From DUZB01 sp963747555 (GTDB lineage Bacteria; Desulfobacterota; DSM-4660; Desulfatiglandales; Desulfatiglandaceae), in contig CAVVFZ010000005.1 in the NCBI GenBank assembly GCA_963747555.1, positions 62,001 through 126,000 on the forward strand: 64,000 nt of DNA, in the 5' to 3' direction. Shown here piece after piece: positions 8,725 to 16,763 of the stretch. Numbering within the stretch: the stretch's first letter is position 1; each line of letters starts with the position of its first letter. The notes beneath the pieces are model-generated. The model had not been told where the DNA came from. It worked only from the letters and a program-made list of their open reading frames with translations, and made no database searches. The translations under genes and the position numbers were made by a program.

Positions 8725-9444
8725 TTGTCTCTGCCGGTTGCAATCCGTACGGCCATTGTGATTCCCGTTTTCAACCACGGCGCCACCTTAAGAGAAGTCG
8801 CTTCAAAGGCCAGGCAGAACAATGAAACCGTAATCGTTGTGGATGACGGAAGCACCGACCTCGCATCCCATATGCTTCAAGATCTGGAAGTACACCTGAT
8901 CCAACACAGGATAAACAGGGGAAAAGGCGCGGCGATCCTTTCCGGTGCAAAGAGAGCGCGTGAGTTGCACATGACCCACATCGTCACCATGGATGCGGAC
9001 GGACAGCATGATGCGGATGATTTCCAAAACTTTTTCTCGATGATTGAACAATATCCCGACGCAATCATTGTGGGAAAACGGGATCTCAAAGAAGCGGAAG
9101 CTCCCCGGTCTTCGCGCATAGGAAGGGAGATTTCCAACTTCTGGCTTCGCGTTGAAACAGGAAAAAAGCTGGGAGATGCACAGAGCGGATTCAGGGCCTA
9201 TCCGGTTTACCTCCTTGAGGCGCTGAAGTTAAAAGAACGGGGTTTCGCTTTTGAAATTGAAGTGCTGGTCAAGGCCGCATGGGCGGGTATTGATTTGAAA
9301 GAAATCAACATTGCTGCATACTACCCCCCAGGCAAGAAACGCATATCCCATTTCAGGCTTTTCAAAGACAATGTGAAGCTCAGCCGACTGAATACCAGAC
9401 TGTTTTTCAGATCATTGATCCCCCTGCCTCACAAGAAAATATAA
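8725..9444 (+). CDS. Family 2 glycosyltransferase
   Basis: A GT-A fold of about 239 residues. The nucleotide-binding start is TAIVIPVFNHGATL, followed by VVDDGSTD and the metal-binding VTMDADGQHDADD. The second acidic motif is D-A-Q-S-G-F-R-A-Y-P, typical of dolichol-phosphate-mannose-synthase-like enzymes. The start is uncertain: the only in-frame initiation codon near the N-terminus is the TTG at 8725, without a clear ribosome site, so coupling to the upstream gene is likely. Clustering with ketoacyl synthases suggests glycosylation or modification of a lipid-like product. Confidence 0.82.
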   Translation: MSLPVAIRTAIVIPVFNHGATLREVASKARQNNETVIVVDDGSTDLASHMLQDLEVHLIQHRINRGKGAAILSGAKRARELHMTHIVTMDADGQHDADDFQNFFSMIEQYPDAIIVGKRDLKEAEAPRSSRIGREISNFWLRVETGKKLGDAQSGFRAYPVYLLEALKLKERGFAFEIEVLVKAAWAGIDLKEINIAAYYPPGKKRISHFRLFKDNVKLSRLNTRLFFRSLIPLPHKKI

Positions 9445-9495
9445 CCTTAGGCTGGGTACATGGATGATTAACCGGCAATATGAAAGGAACGAAAC

Positions 9496-10008
9496 ATGAT
9501 TGAGCTACTCCGAGCCCGTAGAAGTGTCAGAAAATATACTTCCCGAAAAATTGAAGAAGACAAAATAGAGATACTGAAGGAAGCCGTATTGCGCTCCCCC
9601 ACATCGCGAAACTTTCGGCCATGGGAATTCATTTTCGTCTCTGACAGCGATTTATTGGAACGTCTGTCCCGGGCCAAACCACACGGCGCCGCCTTTTTAC
9701 AAGGGGCGGCCCTTGGCATCGTTGTCTGTGGGGATGAAGATCGATCGGATGTATGGGTGGAAGACTGTTCCATCGCCTCGATCCTGGTGCAGATGGTCGC
9801 CCAATCCCTGGGTCTGGGAAGCTGTTGGATACAGATCAGAAAACGAACACATGCCGATGGAAGGACCGCGGAAGCCTATATTCAGGAACTCTTGGGATTG
9901 CCCCAAAATCTGAAGGTTGAATCGATCATCAGCATCGGATATCCCGCAGAAAAAAGGGACCCGGTTCGGAAAGAGGAGCTGGAAACCCGCAAGATCCGGA
10001 TGAAGTGA
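9496..10008 (+). CDS. Nitroreductase family flavoprotein
   Basis: A complete 170-residue protein with the family start L-R-A-R-R-S-V-R-K-Y, the FMN-contacting R-S-P-T-S-R-N-F-R-P-W, and the closing I-S-I-G-Y-P motif. Nitroreductase-fold enzymes are dimeric FMN proteins that reduce nitro groups, quinones or enones with NAD(P)H. A GAAAGGA box precedes the ATG at 9496. It follows the ketoacyl-synthase group in the same direction after 50 bases, so it may be part of that transcript. The physiological substrate cannot be told from sequence. Confidence 0.85.
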   Translation: MIELLRARRSVRKYTSRKIEEDKIEILKEAVLRSPTSRNFRPWEFIFVSDSDLLERLSRAKPHGAAFLQGAALGIVVCGDEDRSDVWVEDCSIASILVQMVAQSLGLGSCWIQIRKRTHADGRTAEAYIQELLGLPQNLKVESIISIGYPAEKRDPVRKEELETRKIRMK

Positions 10009-10094
10009 AGATCCGAATCGGGAAGACTCGGCGTTGCTATCCCTGCAAATTCGGGTTTTTGATGGCAGGGTGGAGTGTGAGGTTGAAAATCCAA

Positions 10095-10590
10095 ATGGAA
10101 GACATAAGAATAAAAACCGGCTACCAGCCCGGCGTTATCGGGCGGGTGACCCAGATGCATGCGGCATATTATTCATGCAAACTGGAATTTCGGCGCTTTT
10201 TTTGAGGCCAAAGTTGCTTCGGAAATGGCGGAGTTCATGCAACGATATCGGGAAGACAGGGACTTCCTGGGAACCGCGGTAAGGAAGGGGCAAATCGAAG
10301 GTTCCATTGTCATCGACGGGTTCCATGCTGAAGAAAGCGGTGCTCACCTCAGATGGTTCATCGTATCGGATACTCTTCGATCAAAGGGAGTCGGTACCCT
10401 TCTTGTGCAAAAGGCCATGGAATTCTGCCGGAAAAGCAGGTATAAAAAGGTGTACCTGTGGACATTTGAAGGGCTTGAAGCAGCCAGACATCTCTACGAA
10501 AAGGCCGGATTTCGTCTTCAGGAAGAAAATATCGGAGACCAATGGGGAACAAAAGTTAAAGAGCAATGCTTTGAAATGAAGTTGGGATAG
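10095..10590 (+). CDS. GNAT-family N-acetyltransferase (one frameshift near 10175)
   Basis: The first frame from the ATG at 10095 reads IRIKTGYQPGVIGRVTQMH, the N-terminus typical of this GNAT subgroup. It shifts near 10170-10180, and the second frame gives NWNFGAFFEAKVASEM and the acetyl-CoA-binding stretch V-S-D-T-L-R-S-K-G-V-G-T-L-L. The closing segment includes LYEKAGFRL. The two halves together make a normal protein of about 165 residues. It acetylates amines of an unknown substrate. The break lies in a short homopolymer context, consistent with a one-base sequencing error. Confidence 0.7.
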
Positions 10591-10592
10591 AT

Positions 10593-10904
10593 ATGCCTGT
10601 AACGGGCCGTTTCCTATTTCTGAAACAGGGGAGTCGGCAGAAACGGCACTCCAACCGTGGGGTCTTCATGGTGGCCGGGGAAAGTGTTCTTTTGAGTTTA
10701 AAAGAAGCTGTTGAGGCCGTCTGCAAGGATTTTCAGCAGTATCCTCCTCAAATTCTGTTGTTTTCTCAAGTTATTCAAGAACTTACTAAAGGCAAAACCA
10801 TCGTGAAAAGGGAAGGCCAAAAAAACGGAGCTTGGGTTACCGATAGAAGGGCATCAGAATATGCGTTGGATGGAGGGACGGCAAATGGTCGGATATTTTT
10901 GTAA
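10593..10904 (+). CDS. Hypothetical protein, doubtful
   Basis: An open frame of 103 codons starting two bases after the acetyltransferase stop. I recognise no domain. The middle part (about residues 35-70) could form helices, but codon use is not clearly like its neighbours. It may be the remnant of a larger frame-broken gene, or non-coding. Confidence 0.25.
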   Translation: MPVTGRFLFLKQGSRQKRHSNRGVFMVAGESVLLSLKEAVEAVCKDFQQYPPQILLFSQVIQELTKGKTIVKREGQKNGAWVTDRRASEYALDGGTANGRIFL

Positions 10905-11032
10905 CGCCCTTCAGAACGCAGGATCCGGATCCTGCTATACTATCCTCCATATGCGCCATGGTTTTTCACACACGCGCCTCTCTTGCCACCCACCCGGATA
11001 CCGGTCGGCCGGCCATACGGATTGAGACCGGC

Positions 11033-11372
11033 ATGGAAGATTTTGTCTGCCGAAAGTGTGGGCAATGTTGCGTCTCCCTGGATTATCATGGGGAACTTAC
11101 CTCTGAGGATGTTGCCCTCTGGAAAAAGCTCGAGCGGGACGATATCCTTAAATGGGTGCGGAAATTAAAAAAGGAAGACGGAAAAACAGAGTTATCGAAT
11201 ATGGACTATCCCGGGCACTACCCGTCTGGCGGATGTGTGTCCTTTCTTGAATAAGGAACCGGATGGAAATTGTTGGAGGTGCCTGATACAGGATGTAAAA
11301 CCCAGGATCTGCCGCCAGTATCCGGCAAGCCGAAAACATGCATTCATGACCGGCTGCCGGGGCTTTGAATAA
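11033..11372 (+). CDS. YkgJ-family cysteine cluster protein (one frameshift)
   Basis: The ATG at 11033 begins MEDFVCRKCGQCC, the N-terminal Cys cluster of YkgJ/Fli-type zinc or iron-binding proteins. The first frame stops at 11254. The adjacent frame continues CPFLNKEPDGNCW and then V-K-P-R-I-C-R-Q-Y-P and C-R-G-F-E to the stop at 11370-11372, restoring the eight-Cys pattern in about 113 residues. Function of the family is poorly defined; metal-cluster binding is assumed. Upstream in-frame start codons exist, but the conserved part begins here. Confidence 0.7.
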
Positions 11373-11463
11373 TGATTTTCGGGTAATCCTGGCTCTGGGA
11401 AAGGAACTGAACCCATCTATCTTTTCAGGGCTATAAAAATGCCCTGAAGGAGGACAAGGAAAA

Positions 11464-12359
11464 ATGAATGATGTGCAAAACGTCTTGATTATTGGATCCG
11501 GAACAATGGGCCAGCAGATAGGGCTTCTCTGTGCCGGTTACGGATGTCGTGTGAATTTCTACGACATCAGCAAAGACATTCTCGATGCAGCCAAAAAACG
11601 CATCATAAGGAATGCTGATCGGATGCTGGAAAAAGGGAAATTCACCGCTGGACCAGAAAAACGATGCTCTTCAAAATCTCCATTTTACCACCGATCCGGA
11701 AAACGCATCCCGGAACGTGCAGATTGTCAGTGAGTCCATACCGGAAGATCCCGAACTGAAAGGGAAAACCTTTAGGCTGTTCAATGATTTTTGCGATCCT
11801 GCCACGGTTTTTACCACGAATACCTCTTCCCTCCTTCCGTCCATGTTTGCCGAGGCTTCCGGGAGGCCGGACAGGTTGTGTGCTCTTCATTTTCACGATG
11901 CGGTTTTCTCCAATATTGTAGACATCATGCCCCACCCGGGAACGTCTTTGCAAACGCTCGAAATTGTGAAAAAATTTGCGGCAAAAATCGGTCAGGTTCC
12001 CATTGTTCTCAAACGGGAGCATAATGGCTATGTCTTCAATAACATGCTTATGGCGGTGCTGGATTCAGCCTTGACGCTTGCGGAAAAAGACGTGGCCTCT
12101 ATTGAGGATATTGACAAATCCTGGATGGGCGTTTTGCATACGAACTGTGGGACCATTCGGCATCATGGATTCCATAGGACTTGACACCGTTCATAAAATC
12201 ACGGATTATTGGGCAAAAATCAGAGGCGATAAACAGGCCTTGAAAAATGCGGCCTTCTTAAAAAATTATCTGAAGGAAGGGAAAACAGGCATCAAATCAG
12301 GAGAAGGTTTTTACAGATATTCGAAGGCTCTCACCTCAACAAGCTCTGATTCGTTATAA
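11464..12359 (+). CDS. 3-hydroxyacyl-CoA (3-hydroxybutyryl-CoA) dehydrogenase, two frameshifts
   Basis: The start at 11464 follows a GGAGGACAAGG box. The N-terminal NAD motif is V-L-I-I-G-S-G-T-M-G-Q-Q-I. Frames change near 11645 and near 12150. The middle part has the family block TVFTTNTSSLLPS and the catalytic His in CALHFHDAV. The C-terminal part has G-I-M-D-S-I-G-L-D-T-V and ends near 12359. The assembled protein of about 298 residues is normal length. It oxidises 3-hydroxyacyl-CoA in beta-oxidation or the reverse in butyrate-type pathways. The acyl-CoA ligases elsewhere in the window fit this metabolism. Confidence 0.82.
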
Positions 12360-12409
12360 AATCAGGAGACATTTGATGCCCTGTATTTTGAAAAGAAAGG
12401 ATAACTATC

Positions 12410-12907
12410 ATGGTAAGACTTGAAACAAGCATGGGTGAAATCGTTTTGGCGCTCGACGAAGAAAAGGCGCCCAAAACCGTTGCCAACTTCCTTGAATACG
12501 TAAAGGATGGACACTATGACAACACCATTTTTCACCGGGTGATCAATGGTTTCATGATCCAGGGCGGCGGACTGACACAGGACCTGCAACCCAAACCAAC
12601 GAAGCCGCCCATCGAAAACGAGGCAGACAACGGCCTTAAAAATGAGGCCTATACTGTAGCCATGGCACGCACGGCAGATCCCCACAGCGCCACTGCCCAG
12701 TTCTTTATCAACGTGAAAAAGAATGAAACCTTGAATCATACCTCCAAAACAGACAAAGGCTGGGGGTACACGGTATTTGGAAAGGTTCAGAAAGGACACG
12801 CGGTAGTAAACAAGATTAAAGCCGTGCAGACCGGCTCCAAAGGCGGTTTCGACGATGTGCCGGTCACCCCGGTGACCATCATCAAAGCCGAAATAGTAGA
12901 TGCCTGA
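12410..12907 (+). CDS. ppiB: Peptidyl-prolyl cis-trans isomerase, cyclophilin type
   Basis: A complete 165-residue cyclophilin without signal peptide, so cytoplasmic. It carries the catalytic and binding stretch FHRVINGFMIQGG, the block S-A-T-A-Q-F-F-I-N-V, and W-G-Y-T-V-F-G-K-V. It speeds Xaa-Pro isomerisation in folding proteins. The start ATG at 12410 follows an AAAGGA box. It is the last gene before the tRNA pair. Confidence 0.92.
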   Translation: MVRLETSMGEIVLALDEEKAPKTVANFLEYVKDGHYDNTIFHRVINGFMIQGGGLTQDLQPKPTKPPIENEADNGLKNEAYTVAMARTADPHSATAQFFINVKKNETLNHTSKTDKGWGYTVFGKVQKGHAVVNKIKAVQTGSKGGFDDVPVTPVTIIKAEIVDA

Positions 12908-13018
12908 CAGCACGGGGTTTACCGTTTTCGGCCATTTGTGGATGGTTTTCAATATAGGCGAATAAACAGGAATCACCCGTCCGGTAAGCTGTGTAGTAAG
13001 AATACATGAATAAAAAAA

Positions 13019-13041
13019 GGGTTAGCTTTTTAGGCTAACCC
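13019..13041 (-). terminator. Intrinsic terminator after tRNA-Leu
   Basis: GGGTTAGC and GCTAACCC pair perfectly over eight bases around a seven-base loop. On the minus strand the stem is followed by seven T residues, so it ends the tRNA-Leu transcript. On the plus strand the flanking T content is weaker, but it may also stop ppiB transcription. Confidence 0.85.
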
Positions 13042-13053
13042 TTTGATTTTACA

Positions 13054-13141
13054 TGGTGCCGGAGGTCGGAATCGAACCGACACGAACGCAAGGTTCACTG
13101 GATTTTGAGTCCAGCGCGTCTACCAGTTTCACCACTCCGGC
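13054..13141 (-). tRNA. tRNA-Leu (anticodon CAA)
   Basis: On the minus strand the gene begins GCCGGAG, has the D-arm G-box GGTAGACGCGC, anticodon arm CTGGA-CTCAAAA-TCCAG (anticodon CAA, codon UUG), a long variable arm typical of Leu tRNA, T-arm GGTTCGATTCC, and closes with CTCCGGC-A followed by an encoded CCA. All stems pair. A consensus promoter lies just upstream and a terminator just downstream. Confidence 0.96.
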
Positions 13142-13176
13142 ACGCATCGGAACTTCGTGATGAAATTTAAACACTG

Positions 13177-13206
13177 ATTATAGAAAATTTTTTAAATTCT
13201 TGTCAA
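13177..13206 (-). promoter_or_regulatory. Consensus sigma-70 promoter of tRNA-Leu
   Basis: On the minus strand, TTGACA (13206-13201) and TATAAT (13182-13177) are both perfect hexamers, separated by 18 bases. The tRNA starts 35 bases after the -10 box. The -35 box is one arm of a palindrome whose other arm is the -35 box of the divergent tRNA-Ala. Confidence 0.85.
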
Positions 13207-13213
13207 TATCATA

Positions 13214-13242
13214 TTGACATGTTCTGATTTTTTTTGTAAAAG
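13214..13242 (+). promoter_or_regulatory. Promoter of tRNA-Ala
   Basis: A perfect TTGACA at 13214-13219 is followed after 17 bases by TAAAAG, a weak -10 box, about 15 bases before the tRNA. Together with the opposing promoter it forms a divergent control region with a shared 19-base palindrome at 13201-13219. Confidence 0.6.
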
Positions 13243-13256
13243 TGTCCAGAAATTGA

Positions 13257-13332
13257 GGGGCTGTAGCTCAGTTGGGAGAGCGCATGACTGGCAGTCATGA
13301 GGTCGTCGGTTCGATCCCGATCAGCTCCACCA
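13257..13332 (+). tRNA. tRNA-Ala (anticodon GGC)
   Basis: A 76-base gene with encoded CCA. The acceptor stem is GGGGCTG/CAGCTCC, the D-arm contains GCTCAGTTGGGAGAGC, the anticodon arm is CATGA-CTGGCAG-TCATG (anticodon GGC, codon GCC) and the T-arm contains GGTTCGATCCC. The acceptor stem tolerates one G-T pair. It is followed directly by an intrinsic terminator. Confidence 0.96.
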
Positions 13333-13342
13333 TAAAATTCAA

Positions 13343-13377
13343 GGACTTAAGTCTTTCCGGCTTAAGTCCTTTTTTTT
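13343..13377 (+). terminator. Intrinsic terminator after tRNA-Ala
   Basis: GGACTTAAG and CTTAAGTCC pair perfectly over nine bases with a nine-base loop and are followed by eight T residues. It lies 11 bases after the tRNA 3' end. Confidence 0.92.
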
Positions 13378-13506
13378 ATAACGCCTCTCTGAGGATTATG
13401 GCAATCACTTTCCCGATCATTGTCCATATCCATTTGGATCTCAAGCGGTATTCGTACGGGAGCGCGGATGCAATGCCGGCACTCGCAAACCGCCTTGTTA
13501 CTCAGT

Positions 13507-13834
13507 TTAATCCATGGAGACGTGTTCGTCCATTTCCGACAGGTTAATCTCCGTCTTACCCGCCTTGTCAAATTTCAACGCCCGATTTTGAAAGTCCTTC
13601 GCGTCGATTTTTTCCTTAATCCATTTGCTCCAGTTTTCTCTCTGGGATGAGACAATCGCATCAAAATTTTCGGATTGATCAAACCCGGATAAAGCTTCCT
13701 TCTTTATCCAAACACAATAATTGCTTTTTTTCTTCCCTTTCTCAGAAACAATGAAAGAAGTATCTAAACTTTGAACTTCCCGGTTTCAATCCTTCCTCGA
13801 TCTCATATTCCTTATAGGTCCATTTTTTGAGCAT
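13507..13834 (-). CDS. Small hypothetical protein (one frameshift)
   Basis: The start at 13834 has a strong AAAGGAGG box and reads MLKKWTYKEYEIEEGLKPG. After a frame change near 13783 it continues with EVQSLDTSFIVSEKG, then VWIKKEALSGF and a charged helical stretch to the stop at 13507, about 108 residues in all. The composition is charged and soluble, with no membrane segment. I recognise no family. The strong ribosome site and long coherent second frame argue that it is or was a gene. Confidence 0.5.
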
Positions 13835-14276
13835 TTTTTCCTCCTTTTAATTGTCCATAAGAAGACAGATTGTTCTACTGATAAAGATCACTTTATGAAA
13901 CTATAAGCATTAAGTAAATGAAAACCGGCCCCTGCCATAGAAAGAGTGGTCGTAAAATTCCCGCGCACCGCTTGGAAAAAACTTGAAATATTGCTTCCTC
14001 ATCGACTAACATCAATCTCTAAAAAAAAATCACTGGTAAAATTATAAAGAAAAAAACCTGCAACCGAGGGCGGACGGAACGGATGCCGACGGTGACGACC
14101 CCCCGTTTTCAAAAATAGGCAGGTTCTGGAACGGGTCGATTACGATCCCGATAACGATTTCGAAGTGACACCTGCACAAAGTTTACTGAAACAAATCTGG
14201 CAATCGCTCGACCCTTTGACAAACTCTATTCCTAAACAGTGAAAGGCGTTCATTCACGGGTATTGGAGTTAAAACC
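13835..14276. other. Non-coding stretch
   Basis: About 440 bases of mixed composition with several A-rich runs. I find no convincing reading frame, RNA gene or repeat. It lies at the left edge of the decayed accessory zone. Confidence 0.5.
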
Positions 14277-14510
14277 ATGCCGAGAATAATGATTGTAGAG
14301 GATGATTTCTACACCGCAATGAACATTAAGAGATGCTTACTGCTTTGGACTATGAAGTGTGGGTAAGGCTGAAAGAGCGAGGAAGGCCATTAATGTAGCT
14401 CGGGAGTTAGAGCCTGACCTCATCCTCATGGATTGTCATGCCCGGGCAAATGGACGGCATTACCAAGGCGCTGAAAAACGAAGAGGGAAAGGTCACACCA
14501 ATCGGATTCT
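14277..14510 (+). pseudogene. Response-regulator receiver remnant
   Basis: The ATG at 14277 begins MPRIMIVEDDFYTA, the strand-1 and acidic pocket of a receiver domain. Downstream, in shifted frames, one can read LDYEV, then AINVARELEPDLILMD, then I-V-M-P-G-Q-M-D-G-I, the blocks around the phosphoacceptor Asp. At least two or three frame changes and a missing C-terminal half show that it is broken. Two-component receivers of this class often sit in PAS/GGDEF or output-less proteins; the parent cannot be told. Confidence 0.65.
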
Positions 14511-14761
14511 GATAATTTTCGAAAGTTCGCTGTAAAGCCTGCAAAGGTCGGAATCCCAGTACTGGCGAAGCAATCAAGATCAAGGCATCCAATGCCGTTC
14601 GGTTCAAAGCAGGGAAAAAACGGGAGTGAATTAACAGCTATAAACAAAGTGGGAGGTGAGTCAAGAACAGACCTGACCCCATAAATCCTTTCACCAGACA
14701 CAAAAAAGGTTCTTGTCAGATATTTTAATAGCAACCCAACACCAGCAGGAGGAACACAAAC

Positions 14762-14944
14762 ATGCCATTGGTCATTATTGAAGCGGATGAGGGAAGAACA
14801 GTCGATCAAAAGAGAGGGCTTGTAAAGGACATCACCGAAGCAGTTTGTAAAAATTTCAATGTAAAACCCGAAGCGGTCAGCGTTCTCATTCACGAAGGGA
14901 AAAAAGAAAATCGAGGTAAAGCCGGTAAGCTGGCTATCGATTAG
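14762..14944 (+). CDS. 4-oxalocrotonate tautomerase family protein
   Basis: A 60-residue protein beginning Met-Pro, so that Pro-2 becomes the catalytic N-terminal proline after Met removal. It has the usual pattern of strand, D-Q-K-R-x-L-V-K-D-I-T-E-A-V helix, then V-S-V-L-I-H-E and the closing N-R-G-K-A-G-K-L. The family acts on enol/keto isomers and forms hexamers. A CAGGAGG box stands before the ATG. It is one of the few intact genes in this decayed zone. Confidence 0.85.
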   Translation: MPLVIIEADEGRTVDQKRGLVKDITEAVCKNFNVKPEAVSVLIHEGKKENRGKAGKLAID

Positions 14945-15212
14945 CAAAGGGGCCAATGTCGGTGTACCCTGAAGACTGGGCTATCTTGTATTCCAATTCG
15001 GCAATACCAATCGCACGTTGTTTTTTATCGCCCTTTGGTACGTAAGGCCTCTTGGTTGGTTTCGTCCGTTAGCGGCCATTTTGAACCCGGTCATGCAGGT
15101 CGGCTAATCAGCTTTCCAATTCATTGCCATATTCCGCCCATGTCACATCATCCACGCCTGGTGCGGCTTTCGGGTTTAACTCTCGGTAAGACTCCCTCAG
15201 AATGGGCTCTGC
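14945..15212 (-). pseudogene. Group II intron reverse transcriptase fragment with in-frame stops
   Basis: On the minus strand one continuous frame reads RESYRELNPKAAPGVDDVTW, then AEYGNELES, a stop, LADLHDRVQNGR, a stop, and KPTKRPYVPKGDKKQRAIGI followed by AELEYKIAQ. This is the N-terminal RT0-RT2 region of group II intron-encoded proteins (A-A-x-G-V-D-x-V-T-W, then R-x-Y-x-P-K-x-D-x-x-x-R-x-x-G-I-x-x-L-E). Two in-frame stops and loss of the YADD half show a dead fragment. It abuts the tautomerase stop codon. Confidence 0.75.
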
Positions 15213-15316
15213 TGTATCCTATTTAAATTGCCTGGTGCTATTTTGGGGTCAGCGAGCCATTGCGTCACAGCGTCCGTTTTGCTGCCACATCTAATTACTG
15301 TGGAGCACCCCTCCTC

Positions 15317-15686
15317 TTAGGCATATCTGGGGCGCTTTAAAGTAATTTCATAATACTGCTCCACACCTTTCTCTCTTATGATCTCGTTGATTCGTACCCA
15401 GGCCTTTTGAAGGTCTTCGTCAAAATGGGTTCTGGTGCAGGGAAACGCATCGCACTTGTAGCAAAAATCAACCCCTTTTTCCTGGTGGCAGGAACGCACC
15501 CCCAGTCTTTAAACAACTTACACTGCCGTTGCGGCAGCCACGGCAGTTTTCCGAAGCAAAATAATCAAGCATTTCCTTGAAATCGGGATATTTTTTAAAC
15601 GCCGGTTCGCCCCGTACGGCGTCAGGAATATCCTTTAAACCCTTTCTGTAGACCTTGAACGGAGATGGAGTCAGGGGATGGATCAT
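15317..15686 (-). CDS. DUF3795-like cysteine-rich protein (one frameshift; start uncertain)
   Basis: Two overlapping minus-strand frames join near 15480. The first gives YPDFKEMLDYFASENCRGC and the second gives RSCHQEKGVDFCYKCDAFPC followed by a charged helix to the stop at 15317. The Cys spacing (C-R-G-C, then R-x-C, then F-C-Y-K-C-x-x-F-P-C) matches the DUF3795 zinc-ribbon-like domain. The N-terminal part upstream of 15686 is unclear. Function of this family is unknown. Confidence 0.55.
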
Positions 15687-15742
15687 TTGGCCGAAACAAT
15701 CAGACTTGCTCCCAAGAAGAATGTCTCGGATATCAACATGTT

Positions 15743-15930
15743 TCAGGATGGTTCTTCCAACTCAACATATTTTATGCTGTATGCTTCAATACGATCAACA
15801 GCACTCATCAGGAATGGTGTCAGCGATAACACCCTCTCAAAAATTTCCAGAATGGTTTGCCTTTTGTATTCGCGGGCAATCTCATTCCGAAGCATCCGAA
15901 TTTCAATATACTTATCCTCGGATTCAATGA
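15743..15930 (-). pseudogene. HEPN-like protein C-terminal fragment
   Basis: The minus-strand frame ending at 15743 reads SEDKYIEIRMLRNEIAREYK, then ILEIFERVLSLTPFLMSAVDRI. This resembles the R-x-x-R-N-x-x-A-H-x-Y helix pair of HEPN proteins that partner with small nucleotidyltransferases, but the key His is Arg here. Upstream of about 15930 the frame runs into the antisense of a carbohydrate-binding-module fragment, so the gene is cut by a rearrangement. Confidence 0.42.
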
Positions 15931-15933
15931 CTT

Positions 15934-16036
15934 TGCGCCGACGGCAGCTCCCACCCACACTGGCTGACATGGTCGCCGGTTGATCTTCCCGATCCAATTT
16001 TTCACCATCCTCAGTCTTTTGGTATATTGCAATTCC
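15934..16036 (+). repeat. Truncated duplicate of the CBM9 gene end (copy 1)
   Basis: These 103 bases are a close copy of 17371-17473, differing at about a dozen positions plus a one-base loss in a C run and a gain in a T run. It encodes CADGSSHPHWLTWSPVDLPD, matching the C-terminal motif of the carbohydrate-binding gene to the right, then loses frame. Confidence 0.85.
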
Positions 16037-16365
16037 TGCGAAGCCCGAGGGATGGATATCGAACCACAGGCTCAACCTACGTGAAACCTGGAATGCCTAA
16101 GGGGATAATAGGGAATAAGCAAATTATTATTTTTCATGCCAACTCGAATTTGTTACAAAGGCGTTGAGAAGCGGGTAACAAGATCTGTAAGGGTTCCATT
16201 TTGCATTGCGCCTTCGAATTTTCCCTTTTCTTTTCTTTGCGATTTGACGATAATCCCCATATGCCCCAATGCAGGAACCTGTTGCTTGAAAGCTTAAACC
16301 GATCATCCTTGCTGTGAAAATCTAAATCCGAAAGTTGGCCAATCATTTAACTTGGAGTTTTTTCG
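16037..16365. other. Non-coding stretch
   Basis: About 330 bases. No reading frame with a plausible start and no RNA structure stand out. It separates the duplicated CBM9 end from the small membrane protein. Confidence 0.45.
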
Positions 16366-16500
16366 ATGTCTATGGAGTATTTCTTTTTCGCTGTATTCAT
16401 TATTGTAGCAATTTTCTTCATCAGAGATTTCATAAAAAATTATCGTTCACATAAAGAAAAGCAAAAACAAGAGAGTAAAGATTCGGAAACAGGAAGGTAG
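16366..16500 (+). CDS. Small single-pass membrane protein (44 residues)
   Basis: A short frame starting MSMEYFFFAVFIIVAIFFI, giving one hydrophobic helix at about residues 4-20, followed by a charged tail rich in Lys, Glu and Gln (RSHKEKQKQESK). A TTGGAG box is eight bases before the ATG. The strong division into helix and charged tail, and the good ribosome site, support a real small protein. I recognise no named family. Confidence 0.5.
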   Translation: MSMEYFFFAVFIIVAIFFIRDFIKNYRSHKEKQKQESKDSETGR

Positions 16501-16763
16501 GTGACTTGTTATGCTATTTGGAATTTGAAACCGAACAACAGGGAAATATCTATAGAGAAGAGAAGGTTCTTTAAAAGTACAGGTAAAGTAAAAATGAATT
16601 GCCGAACCTCAGCTTTGAAAGGGCTGCCCGTTTCGCTACGCTGCATTCGCACCTCTCAAGTTGGAAACACTCACATTCTGCAAGGAAATTGCGAAATTAC
16701 GGAAGGACTACCCCCATGGAGATTGGGCCGAAACCTAAAGGAGAGGCCCTTACAGGCACGTTC

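Noticed and set aside
8674..8727. Read-through or selenocysteine at the TGA between the chain-length-factor-like gene and the glycosyltransferase
   Set aside because: The two frames are in register, but the two proteins are complete unrelated families and no SECIS-like stem is evident after the TGA; two genes are the simpler reading.
13272..13650. Plus-strand open frames overlapping tRNA-Ala and its terminator
   Set aside because: They run through the tRNA and an intrinsic terminator; the minus strand holds the better gene at 13507-13834.
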